This document shows positions 35,994 through 45,048 of a DNA stretch of 64,000 nt, piece by piece (within the stretch, counting starts at the first letter, position 1; each line of letters begins with the position of its first letter). The notes under the pieces were generated by a model that ran no database searches, was not told the DNA's origin, and saw only the letters and a program-made list of their open reading frames with translations. The DNA comes from Weissella fangxianensis (GTDB lineage: Bacteria; Bacillota; Bacilli; Lactobacillales; Lactobacillaceae). Both the position numbers and the translations under genes were made by a program. The stretch spans positions 1-64,000 of the forward strand of contig NZ_JAMXDB010000001.1 in assembly GCF_024718545.1 (NCBI RefSeq). Reading direction: 5' to 3'.

Positions 35994-36024
35994 TCGTTAG
36001 TAAAAATATTTTTTCTAAAAAAAC

Positions 36025-36070
36025 ATCCCGTAACTGTTGTGCTGATAGCATATCAAGTTACGGGATATTT
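36025..36070. terminator. Bidirectional hairpin between gntK and the polysaccharide operon
   Basis: Perfect 11-bp arms ATCCCGTAACT (36025-36035) and AGTTACGGGAT (36056-36066) are flanked by an A run on the left and T-rich sequence on the right. It could stop transcription in either direction. The remaining 36071-36223 is AT-rich and holds the promoter below. Confidence 0.7.
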
Positions 36071-36152
36071 TAGTGTATCATTATTTTTTTAGCTATCAAA
36101 AAAATGGTCTATTTTCTAAAGAAATGCTTACGAATATAAATTGGTATATGTT

Positions 36153-36181
36153 TTGACTTTCAAAAATCATATCAGTAAAAT
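36153..36181 (+). promoter_or_regulatory. Promoter of the c-di-GMP polysaccharide operon
   Basis: TTGACT (36153-36158) and TAAAAT (36176-36181) are 17 bp apart, leaving a leader of about 36 nt before the first gene. No c-di-GMP riboswitch is visible. Confidence 0.82.
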
Positions 36182-36223
36182 TACTTTACCAGATAATATA
36201 TAGAGAGATATGAGAATTATAAA

Positions 36224-37315
36224 ATGACATTACATCAATTTTATAACATTGGTATACTTATACCTGCTTTTAACCCTGATGACAAATTGATTTATTTATT
36301 AGATGACATACACCAACAAACAAAATTTAATCAAAAGATTGTTATTGTTGATGATGGATCACTAAATCAAGACATTTTTGAACAAATTACGACCAAGTAT
36401 GGTCAAAGTATTGTTGTCCTACACCACGATAGTAATCAAGTGAAGGGGCAAGCATTAAAAACCGGTTTCCAATATTTTTTGCAACACTATCAATATATTA
36501 ACGGTGTTGCAACAATTGATGCGGATGGGCAACATAAAGTGAGTGATCTTCGAAACTTAGAAGATAATTTTATAAAACATCCTGAAGCATTGATTATTGG
36601 TGGCCGTACTTTTGACGAAGCAGTACCTTTAAGAAGTAGATTGGGTAATCTGGTAACCAATCAATTAGTGAAGGTATTGACTGGTATCCGAGTACAAGAC
36701 ACACAAACTGGACTCCGAATTATTCCAATCAATTATGTAAAATTATTAATCTCATTCCCGACTAACCATTATGAATTCGAATTTGATATGTTATTGGCGA
36801 CTAAAAAGGCGGGGATTGAACTTGTAGAAGTTCCCATTCAAACGGTGTATTTGGATAATAATGCGACGTCGCATTTTAGGGTTATCCATGATTCATTAGC
36901 TATTTACAGTCGCTTTTTTAAGTTTGCGTTTAGTGGTGTCAGTTCGTTTGTCATTGATATTGTTAGTTTCTATGTGTTGGTACATTTTATGATGACATAT
37001 ACTCATGATTTTATTATATGGGCAACGCTTATTTCACGCGTCATTTCAGGACTGTTTAATTATGTCATGAATAAACAGTTTGTTTTTAGTACCCAAACTC
37101 GGCAAGCTCTTTGGAAATATAGCGGATTATTTCTTTGCCAATTGGTCGCCTCTGGTTTATTAACGACAATTTTTAGTTATCTAACAGCGTTAAACCAGGC
37201 AACTTTTTGGATTAGTTGCATTAAGATAATGGTTGATCTTGGCCTGTTTTTGATTAGCTATCAAATTCAAAAAAGATTCGTATTTCGGGAGGCCAAGGAT
37301 ACTAATGCAGCTTAA
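36224..37315 (+). CDS. Glycosyltransferase family 2 fused to a GtrA-like membrane domain
   Basis: This 363-aa two-domain protein has an N-terminal DPM1/DPG-synthase-like GT2 domain with IGILIPAFNPDDKL, IVIVDDGS (about 43) and ATIDADGQHK (about 104, DxD). It also has DTQTGLRI and YEFEFDMLLATKKAG further on, typical of polyprenyl-phosphate mannosyl/glucosyl transferases. A C-terminal GtrA domain of four membrane helices follows (about 228-350). Proteins of this layout make and help flip undecaprenyl-phosphate sugars for surface glycan modification. It overlaps the next gene by 11 bp. The RBS is weak (GAGATATGAG). Confidence 0.9.
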   Translation: MTLHQFYNIGILIPAFNPDDKLIYLLDDIHQQTKFNQKIVIVDDGSLNQDIFEQITTKYGQSIVVLHHDSNQVKGQALKTGFQYFLQHYQYINGVATIDADGQHKVSDLRNLEDNFIKHPEALIIGGRTFDEAVPLRSRLGNLVTNQLVKVLTGIRVQDTQTGLRIIPINYVKLLISFPTNHYEFEFDMLLATKKAGIELVEVPIQTVYLDNNATSHFRVIHDSLAIYSRFFKFAFSGVSSFVIDIVSFYVLVHFMMTYTHDFIIWATLISRVISGLFNYVMNKQFVFSTQTRQALWKYSGLFLCQLVASGLLTTIFSYLTALNQATFWISCIKIMVDLGLFLISYQIQKRFVFREAKDTNAA

Positions 37316-39278
37316 ACTTCATCAAAAAGTATTATATGGATTAGCGGTTATATTAACGGTTATTTACCTGATTTGGCGAACCTTTTTCACGTTGCCATCG
37401 CATGATCACCTTGGTTCATTTGTCGTTGCTATATTACTCTTGCTAAGTGAAATATTGTCTAATATGACTGCGTTTATTATTATTTATTTCCGTGTGAACT
37501 TTGATAAAAATAAGAATCAACAACTAGATTTACCTGATATTGCTCCTGAGATTGTCTGGCCGGATATAGATGTCATTATTGTGACACATGAAGAAGATAT
37601 TGAATTATTGCGAAAGACAATCAATGCCGCGGTGAATATGACGCCCGGCCATCATCAAAAAGTTAATATTGTGATTGCTGATGATGGTAATCGACCATCA
37701 GTGAAGTTATTGGCTGAAGAATATCAGGTAATGTATATTGATATGCCTGAAGGTAATCAGGCGGCAAAAGCAGGTAATATTAATCACGCTTTAAAATTTA
37801 TTCAGGCACCGTTATTGGTGGTGTTTGATGCAGATATGATTCCCTTTCAAACTTTTTTGCTACATTCGGTGCCTTATTTTATTCAAAATAAACTGATGCA
37901 AGAGCAAGATAATCAAGTGAAATCCTTGGGCTTTTTACAAACACCTCAAAGCTTTTATAATGCTGATATTTTTCAGTATAATTTGTTTTCAGAAAAAACA
38001 GCGACCAATGAACAGGACTTCTTTTCACGGGATATCAATATCCTAAATGGCTCAAATGGGGCAGCAATTTTTACCGGATCCAATGCCGTGTTTGCCAGAG
38101 AAGCGATTGATGCAGTTGGTGGTTTTCCTGAAAAGACATTGACCGAAGATTTTGAACTAGGCGTGCGCATTAATTTAGCTGGCTACATCAGCTTGGCAAC
38201 GAGTGAACCAGAATCAAGTGGGATGACACCAATGGCCATCAAGAGTGTTGTTAAACAACGTGTTCGCTGGGCACGGGGTGTTATCCAAAGTGCTCGGAAT
38301 TTACACATATTGACTAACCGTCAATTACCATGGGTGAACCGTTTGATTTTGATCAATGTGTATCTATATTGGTGGTCTTTTGCAAGAAGAATGTTGTTTA
38401 TCTTGGCACCCATCTTATTTGCTCTTTGGCATATTAAATTAGTCGATGTTAATTTTTGGCTATTACTTATACTATGGGCGCCAGGATATCTGTTACTACA
38501 TTATGTGTTAGGGAAAAGTTATACTAACATACGTGGTGAGCGGTGGGGTGAAATACATGAAACCTTTTTTGCACCATATCTTTGGCTGCCTGTTCTTTTG
38601 GAGACCCTGGGGATTAAGCAGAAGAAGTTTAAGGTGACCAATAAAAATAATGGACAATCAACACAGGCAATCCTTTATGGTATCCCGTATTTAGCACTGT
38701 GGTTGCTTGATGTTTGGGCACTAATTTCATTTAATTACGGTAAATGGGGCTCTGAAATTATGTATGGGGCGATTATCAGTTTTTGGCTGCTTACCCATTT
38801 GATTAATTTAACATTTAGTTTGTATATCGCATGGGGTCGCCAGATCAATCGTCAATCAGAGCGTTTTGCCCGATCAGTTAAAGGGTCTATACAAGTCAAT
38901 GACGAGACAAATATACCGATAACCACAATTGATATATCTGATAAAGGTTTGTTATTTAGACAATCTGAAAGTATTGGTTTGGAAATTGGACGCGAAGTGG
39001 TTGTTGAACTTTATCATGCTGGCAAAACGATTACATTCAGTGGGGTTATTCGGATGAGATATGATGACAATACAAGATATGGGCTACAGATTACCTATAT
39101 TACCTCAGATAATCAAAACAAGTTATATCATCTTATTTACAATGGTAGAAATACGTTACTACCTAGGGAAAAAGATTCTTGGATGACCATTTATGATGCA
39201 CTGTTATTTAATGTTGGTTATCACTTGAAAAATAGCTGGCGAAATATCCAGTCATATAGAAGGATGAAAGAAAAATGA
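37305..39278 (+). CDS. BcsA-like processive glycosyltransferase with C-terminal PilZ domain
   Basis: This 657-aa membrane synthase extrudes a polysaccharide from cytoplasmic nucleotide sugars. Two N-terminal helices lead to a GT2 core with all catalytic markers: ADDGN (about 125), FDADM (about 174), FTGSNAVFAR, TED (280-282) and QRVRW (318-322). Several membrane helices follow (about 345-510). The tail is a PilZ domain with both c-di-GMP contacts, RQSER (516-520) and DISDKG (543-548), so allosteric activation by c-di-GMP is expected. No BcsB or cellulase partner is nearby, so the product need not be cellulose. Confidence 0.92.
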   Translation: MQLKLHQKVLYGLAVILTVIYLIWRTFFTLPSHDHLGSFVVAILLLLSEILSNMTAFIIIYFRVNFDKNKNQQLDLPDIAPEIVWPDIDVIIVTHEEDIELLRKTINAAVNMTPGHHQKVNIVIADDGNRPSVKLLAEEYQVMYIDMPEGNQAAKAGNINHALKFIQAPLLVVFDADMIPFQTFLLHSVPYFIQNKLMQEQDNQVKSLGFLQTPQSFYNADIFQYNLFSEKTATNEQDFFSRDINILNGSNGAAIFTGSNAVFAREAIDAVGGFPEKTLTEDFELGVRINLAGYISLATSEPESSGMTPMAIKSVVKQRVRWARGVIQSARNLHILTNRQLPWVNRLILINVYLYWWSFARRMLFILAPILFALWHIKLVDVNFWLLLILWAPGYLLLHYVLGKSYTNIRGERWGEIHETFFAPYLWLPVLLETLGIKQKKFKVTNKNNGQSTQAILYGIPYLALWLLDVWALISFNYGKWGSEIMYGAIISFWLLTHLINLTFSLYIAWGRQINRQSERFARSVKGSIQVNDETNIPITTIDISDKGLLFRQSESIGLEIGREVVVELYHAGKTITFSGVIRMRYDDNTRYGLQITYITSDNQNKLYHLIYNGRNTLLPREKDSWMTIYDALLFNVGYHLKNSWRNIQSYRRMKEK

Positions 39279-41146
39279 TGATGGCAGCAATTCTGTTTGC
39301 GTTAGCTTTACTAGGATTTCAGCAGTTAGTGATGTTCCTTAAGGGCAGTCAATATTTATCATGGTTGCTTGCAATTATTGTGCAAAGCTTAGTTGTTTAT
39401 ATTTTCGCACTAGCCCATCAGTTACGAATAGGTATTTGGCTAACGTTCATTAGTGGGCTAATGCTGGTAATAATTTTTTTCGTGGTTAGGCTAAAGCAAC
39501 GACAGTTACATCAAATAAAGTTACATCTATTTGATGTATGGTTTATGATCTTTGGTATCTTAATCAGCCTAACTTTGTTGAAAAGCCCGTTGATTCATTA
39601 TGACAATTTTACCCATTGGGCAACCATGGTAAAGTATTTAACTTTCGTCGGTGAACTGCCAGATGCCCAACAAAATTTGGTGACGTTCACTGATTATCCA
39701 CCAGCTACAGCGATGTTTTTAACCTATTTATCGACGATTGTAGGTTATCATGAAGGCAGTCTACTGGTCGGGCAATTTGTGATTATTGGTGCGGGTCTAT
39801 ATGCCTTATTTGGGGTACTTCGCGATCAACGACGTGCCTTAATAACGGCAGGCTTGGTGTTCATGTTGACGCTGATTAATATCTTTAACATCGCCATTAG
39901 ATTTAATAACTTGTTAGTTGATTGTCTGATAGCTATTTTAGCGATAGCAGGTGTTAGTGCTGTCTATATTCATCAGAATCAACGTGGTTGGCAAATTGTT
40001 AGTACAAGTTTGATTGTCAATTTTTTATTATTGACCAAAAGTTCGGCGATGTATTTTGCAATCTTGATATTAATTTATTTTGCCATAGCTAATTTGGCAA
40101 AGATTAAAAATAAGGCGCCTAAATGGCGTGAGGTCATTAAAACGACCGCAGTAATTATCTTGACGACTGCTGGAAGTTTTATTGGTTGGTTACTGTGGCG
40201 TGTTCATGTCGCTAATGTGTTTACGAAAGTATCCAAACATGCTTTAAATTTGCAAGCCTATCAAAGCCAAGTTGATCATGAATCTGCAAATACACAAAAA
40301 CTAATTGTTCAAAAATTTATTAGTTACATGACTAATACGGACACGTTATTTTTTCGAGGGATCCTATTAGTTAATATTGCCTTATTACTGACTTGGTTAG
40401 TGATTCGTGTTGGTCTTCATAAAAGAAGTTATAGTTTGCTTATGTTAGCAATCACTGATTTAGTTACAGCCATCTATGTGATTGGTGTACTGGGAATGTA
40501 TGTCGTTTCAATGCCATATGCTGAAGTCATCAATTTGGCTGGTATTGATCGTTACTTATCAACGACTGTCATATTTAGCATTTTATTAAGTGGTGTCATT
40601 ATTTTAAATGATATTGACCGAGCATCGTTTCAACCAATTGTTGCGCAACGAAATTCAGCTAGTTTTGCCAATTTACAAACAAAACAGGTGTATCAAGAAA
40701 GTACTTTTTTCTTGCTTATCTTTTCAAGTGTTCTGATGTTGTCAGAGATTAATGGTATTAATTTTTTGAATCAAAAGATGAACGATGCATTGCCGATAAA
40801 GATGCAGCAGATGGTGCCTAATCAAAATACGTTTAACCACAAACGTATTTTACTTGTTGATGCGAAAGCACAAGACGTTAACAATGCTTATGCAAACTAT
40901 GTGGGTCGTTATTATTTATTTAGTGATCATGTGGACGGGCGTGAAGCATTTGATGTCTCATCCAAGCAATTTCAGTCAATTATTCAGGGGTATCAATATG
41001 TTGTTGTGCCTAGATACCATCAAACTTTTTCAAAATTAACAAGCAAAACTTATCATGAACATGTGCGTACGGGTATTTATAAGGTAACTAATAATGGTAT
41101 AAAACCGTTATCGACTGCAAACTACTTAGCTGAGATGAATAAATAA
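39275..41146 (+). CDS. Polytopic membrane protein, GT-C-like (putative lipid-sugar-dependent glycosyltransferase)
   Basis: This 623-aa protein has about twelve membrane helices in its first 500 residues and a C-terminal soluble region of about 110 residues (from about QKMNDALPIK), probably extracellular. The first extracellular loop contains SPLIHYDNFTHWATMVKYL and FTDYPPATAMF. An acidic residue in this place followed by a conserved YPP stretch resembles GT-C enzymes that use undecaprenyl-phosphate sugars. The family is inferred, not recognised with certainty. It overlaps the synthase gene by four bases (ATGA). It may decorate the polymer with sugar supplied by the GT2-GtrA protein. Confidence 0.7.
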   Translation: MMMAAILFALALLGFQQLVMFLKGSQYLSWLLAIIVQSLVVYIFALAHQLRIGIWLTFISGLMLVIIFFVVRLKQRQLHQIKLHLFDVWFMIFGILISLTLLKSPLIHYDNFTHWATMVKYLTFVGELPDAQQNLVTFTDYPPATAMFLTYLSTIVGYHEGSLLVGQFVIIGAGLYALFGVLRDQRRALITAGLVFMLTLINIFNIAIRFNNLLVDCLIAILAIAGVSAVYIHQNQRGWQIVSTSLIVNFLLLTKSSAMYFAILILIYFAIANLAKIKNKAPKWREVIKTTAVIILTTAGSFIGWLLWRVHVANVFTKVSKHALNLQAYQSQVDHESANTQKLIVQKFISYMTNTDTLFFRGILLVNIALLLTWLVIRVGLHKRSYSLLMLAITDLVTAIYVIGVLGMYVVSMPYAEVINLAGIDRYLSTTVIFSILLSGVIILNDIDRASFQPIVAQRNSASFANLQTKQVYQESTFFLLIFSSVLMLSEINGINFLNQKMNDALPIKMQQMVPNQNTFNHKRILLVDAKAQDVNNAYANYVGRYYLFSDHVDGREAFDVSSKQFQSIIQGYQYVVVPRYHQTFSKLTSKTYHEHVRTGIYKVTNNGIKPLSTANYLAEMNK

Positions 41147-41180
41147 TATGCTCTGAAATAGTGAATAATAGAGGCATGGG

Positions 41181-42347
41181 ATGGAAAATATAATGGAAAT
41201 AACAGTCATTATAATTACTTCATTGTTAATTATAATGGGGATTGTTGCAATCGATTACTCAATTAGAACCTGGATCGATAAAGTTAACGGATCGGTAGTC
41301 CTAAAAAGGTGGTTAATTTGGTTAAGAGTGGTGATACCAATTGTGGCCATTGTGATGATTGATTTAAATTACTCAGATGCGACTGATATTTGGGGTCGAT
41401 TAACTGGTTACAGCGTTGAGATATCGATTGCCTGTTATTTTATTGTGCATGTACATGACAAATTATTTGTGTATGCAACGGATTGTATGGCGCTTGTTGT
41501 CATGTTATTTAATATCAGCGTGTATTTTCCGGCGGTACCAAATTATCAAGATTTTGGTAGGCTACTTCTTTCGTTATTTGGTGTGTTATTAACTATATTT
41601 ATAAATCATCTGATTTATAGTTACGATGTTTTTAAAATCAGGTCGCGTGTTCGATTTTTTGTCATCATTTGTTTGTATAGTATGTCGTGGTGGAGTATTT
41701 TATCGCTTAATCAAACATTTTCTGGTTATGATCTGCTAGCACAAATGGTTGCTAGTATCGTTAATATTTCGATTATTTTGTCGTTGGACTTAGTTTTTAG
41801 AAAACAGCTTGAGTCGTTGACCCATGAGATTGATGCAGATTTTTTAACGCAAATTGGTAACCGTAAAGCATTTGAATTTGCGTTTCAACAACTGTTTAAT
41901 AAGTATGAAAAAAGACAGCATGATTGGTATCTTGTGATGCTGGATATCGATGATTTTAAACAAATTAATGACCAATTTGGTCATATAGTCGGTGACACAG
42001 CATTGCGTCGTTTATCGAAAGAGGTTAATCTACAGTTATATGATCTACAATTAGATGCTTCGTTTTTCAGAATAGGCGGGGAAGAGTTTGCTATTTTGTT
42101 GACGCATATTGATGAATCGCATTTACCGCAAATTATTGAACAACTCAAGACAACTGTTGGTCGAATTGATATTACAACTAATGGTGAGCAGTCTGTAAAG
42201 ATATCTATATCGATAGGAGTTGCTAAGTATCAGCATCATGATAATAGTGCTGCAGTGCTTTACGAAAGAGCAGACTCGTATTTATACGCAGCTAAAAAAG
42301 ATGGCAAAAATTCAGTGAACTATGAAGGTAATAAGTTAATAAAATAG
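41181..42347 (+). CDS. Membrane-bound diguanylate cyclase (GGDEF)
   Basis: This 388-aa protein makes c-di-GMP from two GTP. Six or seven membrane helices occupy residues 5-205 with no recognised sensor fold. The GGDEF domain follows: DADFLTQIGNRKAF (about 217), LDIDDFKQINDQFGH (metal site, about 254), RIGGEEF with the active-site GGEEF at 299-303, and SISIGVAKY. Where the inhibitory I-site RxxD would sit, the sequence is QLDA with no Arg, so product inhibition is unlikely. It lies 34 bp behind the GT-C-like gene, and a strong terminator follows. It presumably feeds the PilZ synthase in the same operon. Confidence 0.93.
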   Translation: MENIMEITVIIITSLLIIMGIVAIDYSIRTWIDKVNGSVVLKRWLIWLRVVIPIVAIVMIDLNYSDATDIWGRLTGYSVEISIACYFIVHVHDKLFVYATDCMALVVMLFNISVYFPAVPNYQDFGRLLLSLFGVLLTIFINHLIYSYDVFKIRSRVRFFVIICLYSMSWWSILSLNQTFSGYDLLAQMVASIVNISIILSLDLVFRKQLESLTHEIDADFLTQIGNRKAFEFAFQQLFNKYEKRQHDWYLVMLDIDDFKQINDQFGHIVGDTALRRLSKEVNLQLYDLQLDASFFRIGGEEFAILLTHIDESHLPQIIEQLKTTVGRIDITTNGEQSVKISISIGVAKYQHHDNSAAVLYERADSYLYAAKKDGKNSVNYEGNKLIK

Positions 42348-42364
42348 GGCATGTAAATGTCGAT

Positions 42365-42395
42365 ACCGCTAATCTAATTAGATTGGCGGTTTTTT
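42365..42395 (+). terminator. Intrinsic terminator of the c-di-GMP polysaccharide operon
   Basis: ACCGCTAATCT (42365-42375) pairs with AGATTGGCGGT (42380-42390), followed by six T. It marks the operon end between the GGDEF gene and the bPH2 genes. Confidence 0.93.
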
Positions 42396-42490
42396 ATGTT
42401 GTTACATTAAACCCGTGGATAGTGTTTGCTTTCCAAATTTCGTTTATGTTAGGCTTAAACTTATTATGTGAAGGGGTAGGTATTTACAAA

Positions 42491-42958
42491 ATGGGGCAAC
42501 AATTACCTAAGCGTATCAAAACGGTTTGGCGTTTACAGGCCGGGTTTAATCTTTTAATTGATATTGGCATTGTGGTGGGAATCATAGTGTGTCATTACTT
42601 TTTTTCATGGCCAACATGGCTGATATGGGTGGCGAGTTTACTTGCGATGATGGCGGCAATTATCCAATTTACCTTGATTCCTTATCGCTATCAATTTTGG
42701 TGCTATCAGCTTTCAGACCATGACGTCGAAATTACAACGGGCTTTTTCGTACGTAAAACGACGGCGGTGCCAATTTTAAGGATTCAAGATGTTACCTTGT
42801 CTGCGGGACCTTTATTGCAATTTAATCATTTACAATCAGTCAAGATTCATACAGCCGCCGCAGTACATGAAATCGGTGGAGTTGATCATGCCACCGCAAC
42901 GAAATTAAAAAATCAAATTATGAACCTAGCCAAAGAGGAGGATGTTTATGACAGTTAA
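42491..42958 (+). CDS. bPH2 (DUF304) membrane protein, YdbS-like
   Basis: This 155-aa protein starts MGQQLPKRIKTVWRLQ. Two membrane helices (about 20-65) precede a cytoplasmic bacterial PH-like domain with YRYQFWCYQLSDHDVEITTGFFVRKTT and VPILRIQDVTL. The open frame extends upstream to a TTG at 42383, but that codon lies inside the operon terminator. The ATG at 42491 has GGGGTAGG ten bases ahead and yields the usual YdbS length. It is paired with a YdbT-like gene (11-bp overlap). In B. subtilis ydbST are sigma-W targets, linked to peptide-antibiotic resistance. Confidence 0.85.
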   Translation: MGQQLPKRIKTVWRLQAGFNLLIDIGIVVGIIVCHYFFSWPTWLIWVASLLAMMAAIIQFTLIPYRYQFWCYQLSDHDVEITTGFFVRKTTAVPILRIQDVTLSAGPLLQFNHLQSVKIHTAAAVHEIGGVDHATATKLKNQIMNLAKEEDVYDS

Positions 42959-44414
42959 GGCAAAACATCTGCACCCCTTGGCACTAATTGTTTTTTTAGC
43001 TGAGGAAGTGAAGACGTGGTGGCTATTACTATTATTAGGTGCTATTAATGGTTTATGGTGGGTGCTTTTAGCAGCGATTTGCTTAGGATTATTTTTAATA
43101 GTTGGTCGCTATGCCACCATGACTTACACAATTACAACTAATGAAATTGTGATTAAAAGTGGCATGTTTAATAAAAAACAACATCATCTGACTTATCCAA
43201 AAATACAAACCTTTCAAACAAAACAATGGTTCTTTATGAAGCCACTGCATCTTGTTAGTTTAAAAATTGAAACATCGGCACATGTTGACAATCAAGCTGA
43301 TGCCAGCTTACCAGTGATTACGGTAAAAGAAGTCAGAGAACTGGAACGATTAAAACAGAATAGTCATTCAAAAATGAATGATAATTCAGAATCGACGCCG
43401 AAGACGGCTGTTTCGCAATCAGCAGAAACACAACAGGCACAATATCAAATTAAATGGCGTGATTTAAATTTATATGCACTGACCTCATTTAGTGTTGTAC
43501 CAATTTTAGCTGGGGTGCTGGCAATTTATAGCAACTTAGATGATGTTTTACCAGATCATTATATTAATCAAATATTTAGTCGTTTTAGTCAGCAGACAGC
43601 AACCGTGATTGTCTTTGACGTTGTTTGCTTAATCTTGTTGGCTATCGTGGCTGCCTATATGTTGATTATCCAGCGTTACTATCACTTTACAATTGTGCAC
43701 CAGGGTTCACAGTTGACGACAAGAAAAGGTTTTTTTCAAACTAGTCGGGTGACCGTTCGTCTTAATCGAATTCAAAGCGTGGTGTATGTCCAATCGTGGT
43801 TACGACGTTTATTACATTTAACAACTGTGCAGGCGTTAGTGGCGGCGAACGCCTCAGATAATGAAGAAAGTGGTGATGTGGTCATTATGCCAGTCGTGCA
43901 GACGAAAGATGTGCGATATCAGACCCGCCGTTTTATTAATTGGTTGCCAAGCAAAGAAGTTGTACCTACTTCATGGCGACAAGCGAATGCCCATGGTCGT
44001 TGGGCATTGATTCGCAATCGCTTGTTAGTAGCTGCTATTGTGGTTATACCAACTTGCATTTTGTGGCGTCCCTATGGTTTGTTATCACTGATTTTGTTGC
44101 CGGTTGCGTGGGGACTGGGTGCTTATGTTGGTAAAACAAATGGTCTTGGTGTGACTGAAAATCATATTTTGGTTGCCCAAGTGGGTCGTTTATTTGGTAA
44201 AAAGCGCTATTATATGCCTAAGACAAATATTCAATCAATGCGAATATCGCAGAGTGTTTTTATGCGCCATACAGGACTGGTCCATTTAGAAATTCGTCTA
44301 CGCAGTGGTAACAGTGAGTTATTAGTTGAAAATCGCTATTTACCAAAACGTGATACTCAGACGATTTACAACTGGTACCGTCAGACAGATGTGGCCAAAG
44401 AGTCTATCCAGTGA
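42948..44414 (+). CDS. bPH2 domain membrane protein, YdbT-like
   Basis: This 488-aa protein has three PH-like (DUF304) units, each following a pair of membrane helices. The conserved strands are YTITTNEIVIKSGMFNKKQHH, FTIVHQGSQLTTRKGFFQTSR with VRLNRIQSV, and LGVTENHILVAQVGRLFGKKR. A hydrophilic Ser/Gln-rich linker (about 145-170) separates units one and two. The start ATG at 42948 has GAGGAGG seven bases upstream. Together with the YdbS-like protein it is thought to act in envelope stress. The exact mechanism is unknown. Confidence 0.88.
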   Translation: MTVKAKHLHPLALIVFLAEEVKTWWLLLLLGAINGLWWVLLAAICLGLFLIVGRYATMTYTITTNEIVIKSGMFNKKQHHLTYPKIQTFQTKQWFFMKPLHLVSLKIETSAHVDNQADASLPVITVKEVRELERLKQNSHSKMNDNSESTPKTAVSQSAETQQAQYQIKWRDLNLYALTSFSVVPILAGVLAIYSNLDDVLPDHYINQIFSRFSQQTATVIVFDVVCLILLAIVAAYMLIIQRYYHFTIVHQGSQLTTRKGFFQTSRVTVRLNRIQSVVYVQSWLRRLLHLTTVQALVAANASDNEESGDVVIMPVVQTKDVRYQTRRFINWLPSKEVVPTSWRQANAHGRWALIRNRLLVAAIVVIPTCILWRPYGLLSLILLPVAWGLGAYVGKTNGLGVTENHILVAQVGRLFGKKRYYMPKTNIQSMRISQSVFMRHTGLVHLEIRLRSGNSELLVENRYLPKRDTQTIYNWYRQTDVAKESIQ

Positions 44415-44490
44415 TTTATAGTAGGCTTTATAGTATAAAGTAATAGAAGTGTCTCGATAAATCTAGCAAAATAGGACAGGAGAGATTGAT

Positions 44491-45048
44491 ATGGTATGGG
44501 GAATTATTATTGGTATTCTGGTTGTGATTATTATTGGGTGGCTAATTGCTATCTACAACCAGTTGGTGCGATTACGTGAAAATGTCCGTAATGCCATGGG
44601 ACAAATTGCTGCGCAAGTTGAAAGTCGTTGGGATGCATTAACTAATTTAATGCAAGCGACTGAAAAGTATCAAACGTACGAAAGTAAAACCTTTGAAAAG
44701 ATTGTTAACGCTCGTCAAAATGTGTCTGAACAATCAGATGTCGCCGATGTCAATGCGGATGAACAACAATTTAATCGGGTATTAGGGGTCGTGAATGCTT
44801 TGGCTGAGCAATATCCTGACTTAAAAGCGAGTCATGTTTATCAACAGACAATGACAGCAGTTGATGAATTTGAGAATAAAGTACGTTTATCACGTATGGT
44901 ATACAACGACTCAGTTACAAAATTAAATCGGTCGATCCAAGTCTTTCCTAATTTCATGATTGCTGGTTCGATGGGCTTTAGTCAGGAAAAGTATTTCGAA
45001 AATACTCAAGGAAAACAGGAGATGCCACAATGGGAAAAATCAGAGTAA
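44491..45048 (+). CDS. LemA family protein
   Basis: This 185-aa protein has an N-terminal membrane helix (about 3-22) and an extracytoplasmic or cytoplasmic helical bundle typical of LemA. Landmarks are IYNQLVRLRENVRNAMGQI, a long central helix pair, and VFPNFMIAGSMGFSQEKYFE near the end. LemA proteins are widely found with DUF2207/TPM-type proteins, as here (19-bp overlap with the next gene). Function is not established; roles in envelope stability are proposed. The RBS is AGGAGAG. Confidence 0.93.
   Translation: MVWGIIIGILVVIIIGWLIAIYNQLVRLRENVRNAMGQIAAQVESRWDALTNLMQATEKYQTYESKTFEKIVNARQNVSEQSDVADVNADEQQFNRVLGVVNALAEQYPDLKASHVYQQTMTAVDEFENKVRLSRMVYNDSVTKLNRSIQVFPNFMIAGSMGFSQEKYFENTQGKQEMPQWEKSE

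Noticed and set aside
36182-36223. c-di-GMP riboswitch in the leader of the polysaccharide operon
   Set aside because: The leader is only about 40 nt and has no aptamer-like sequence.
42383-42490. 36-residue upstream extension of the YdbS-like protein from a TTG
   Set aside because: The TTG lies inside the terminator stem of the preceding operon, and no ribosome site precedes it.
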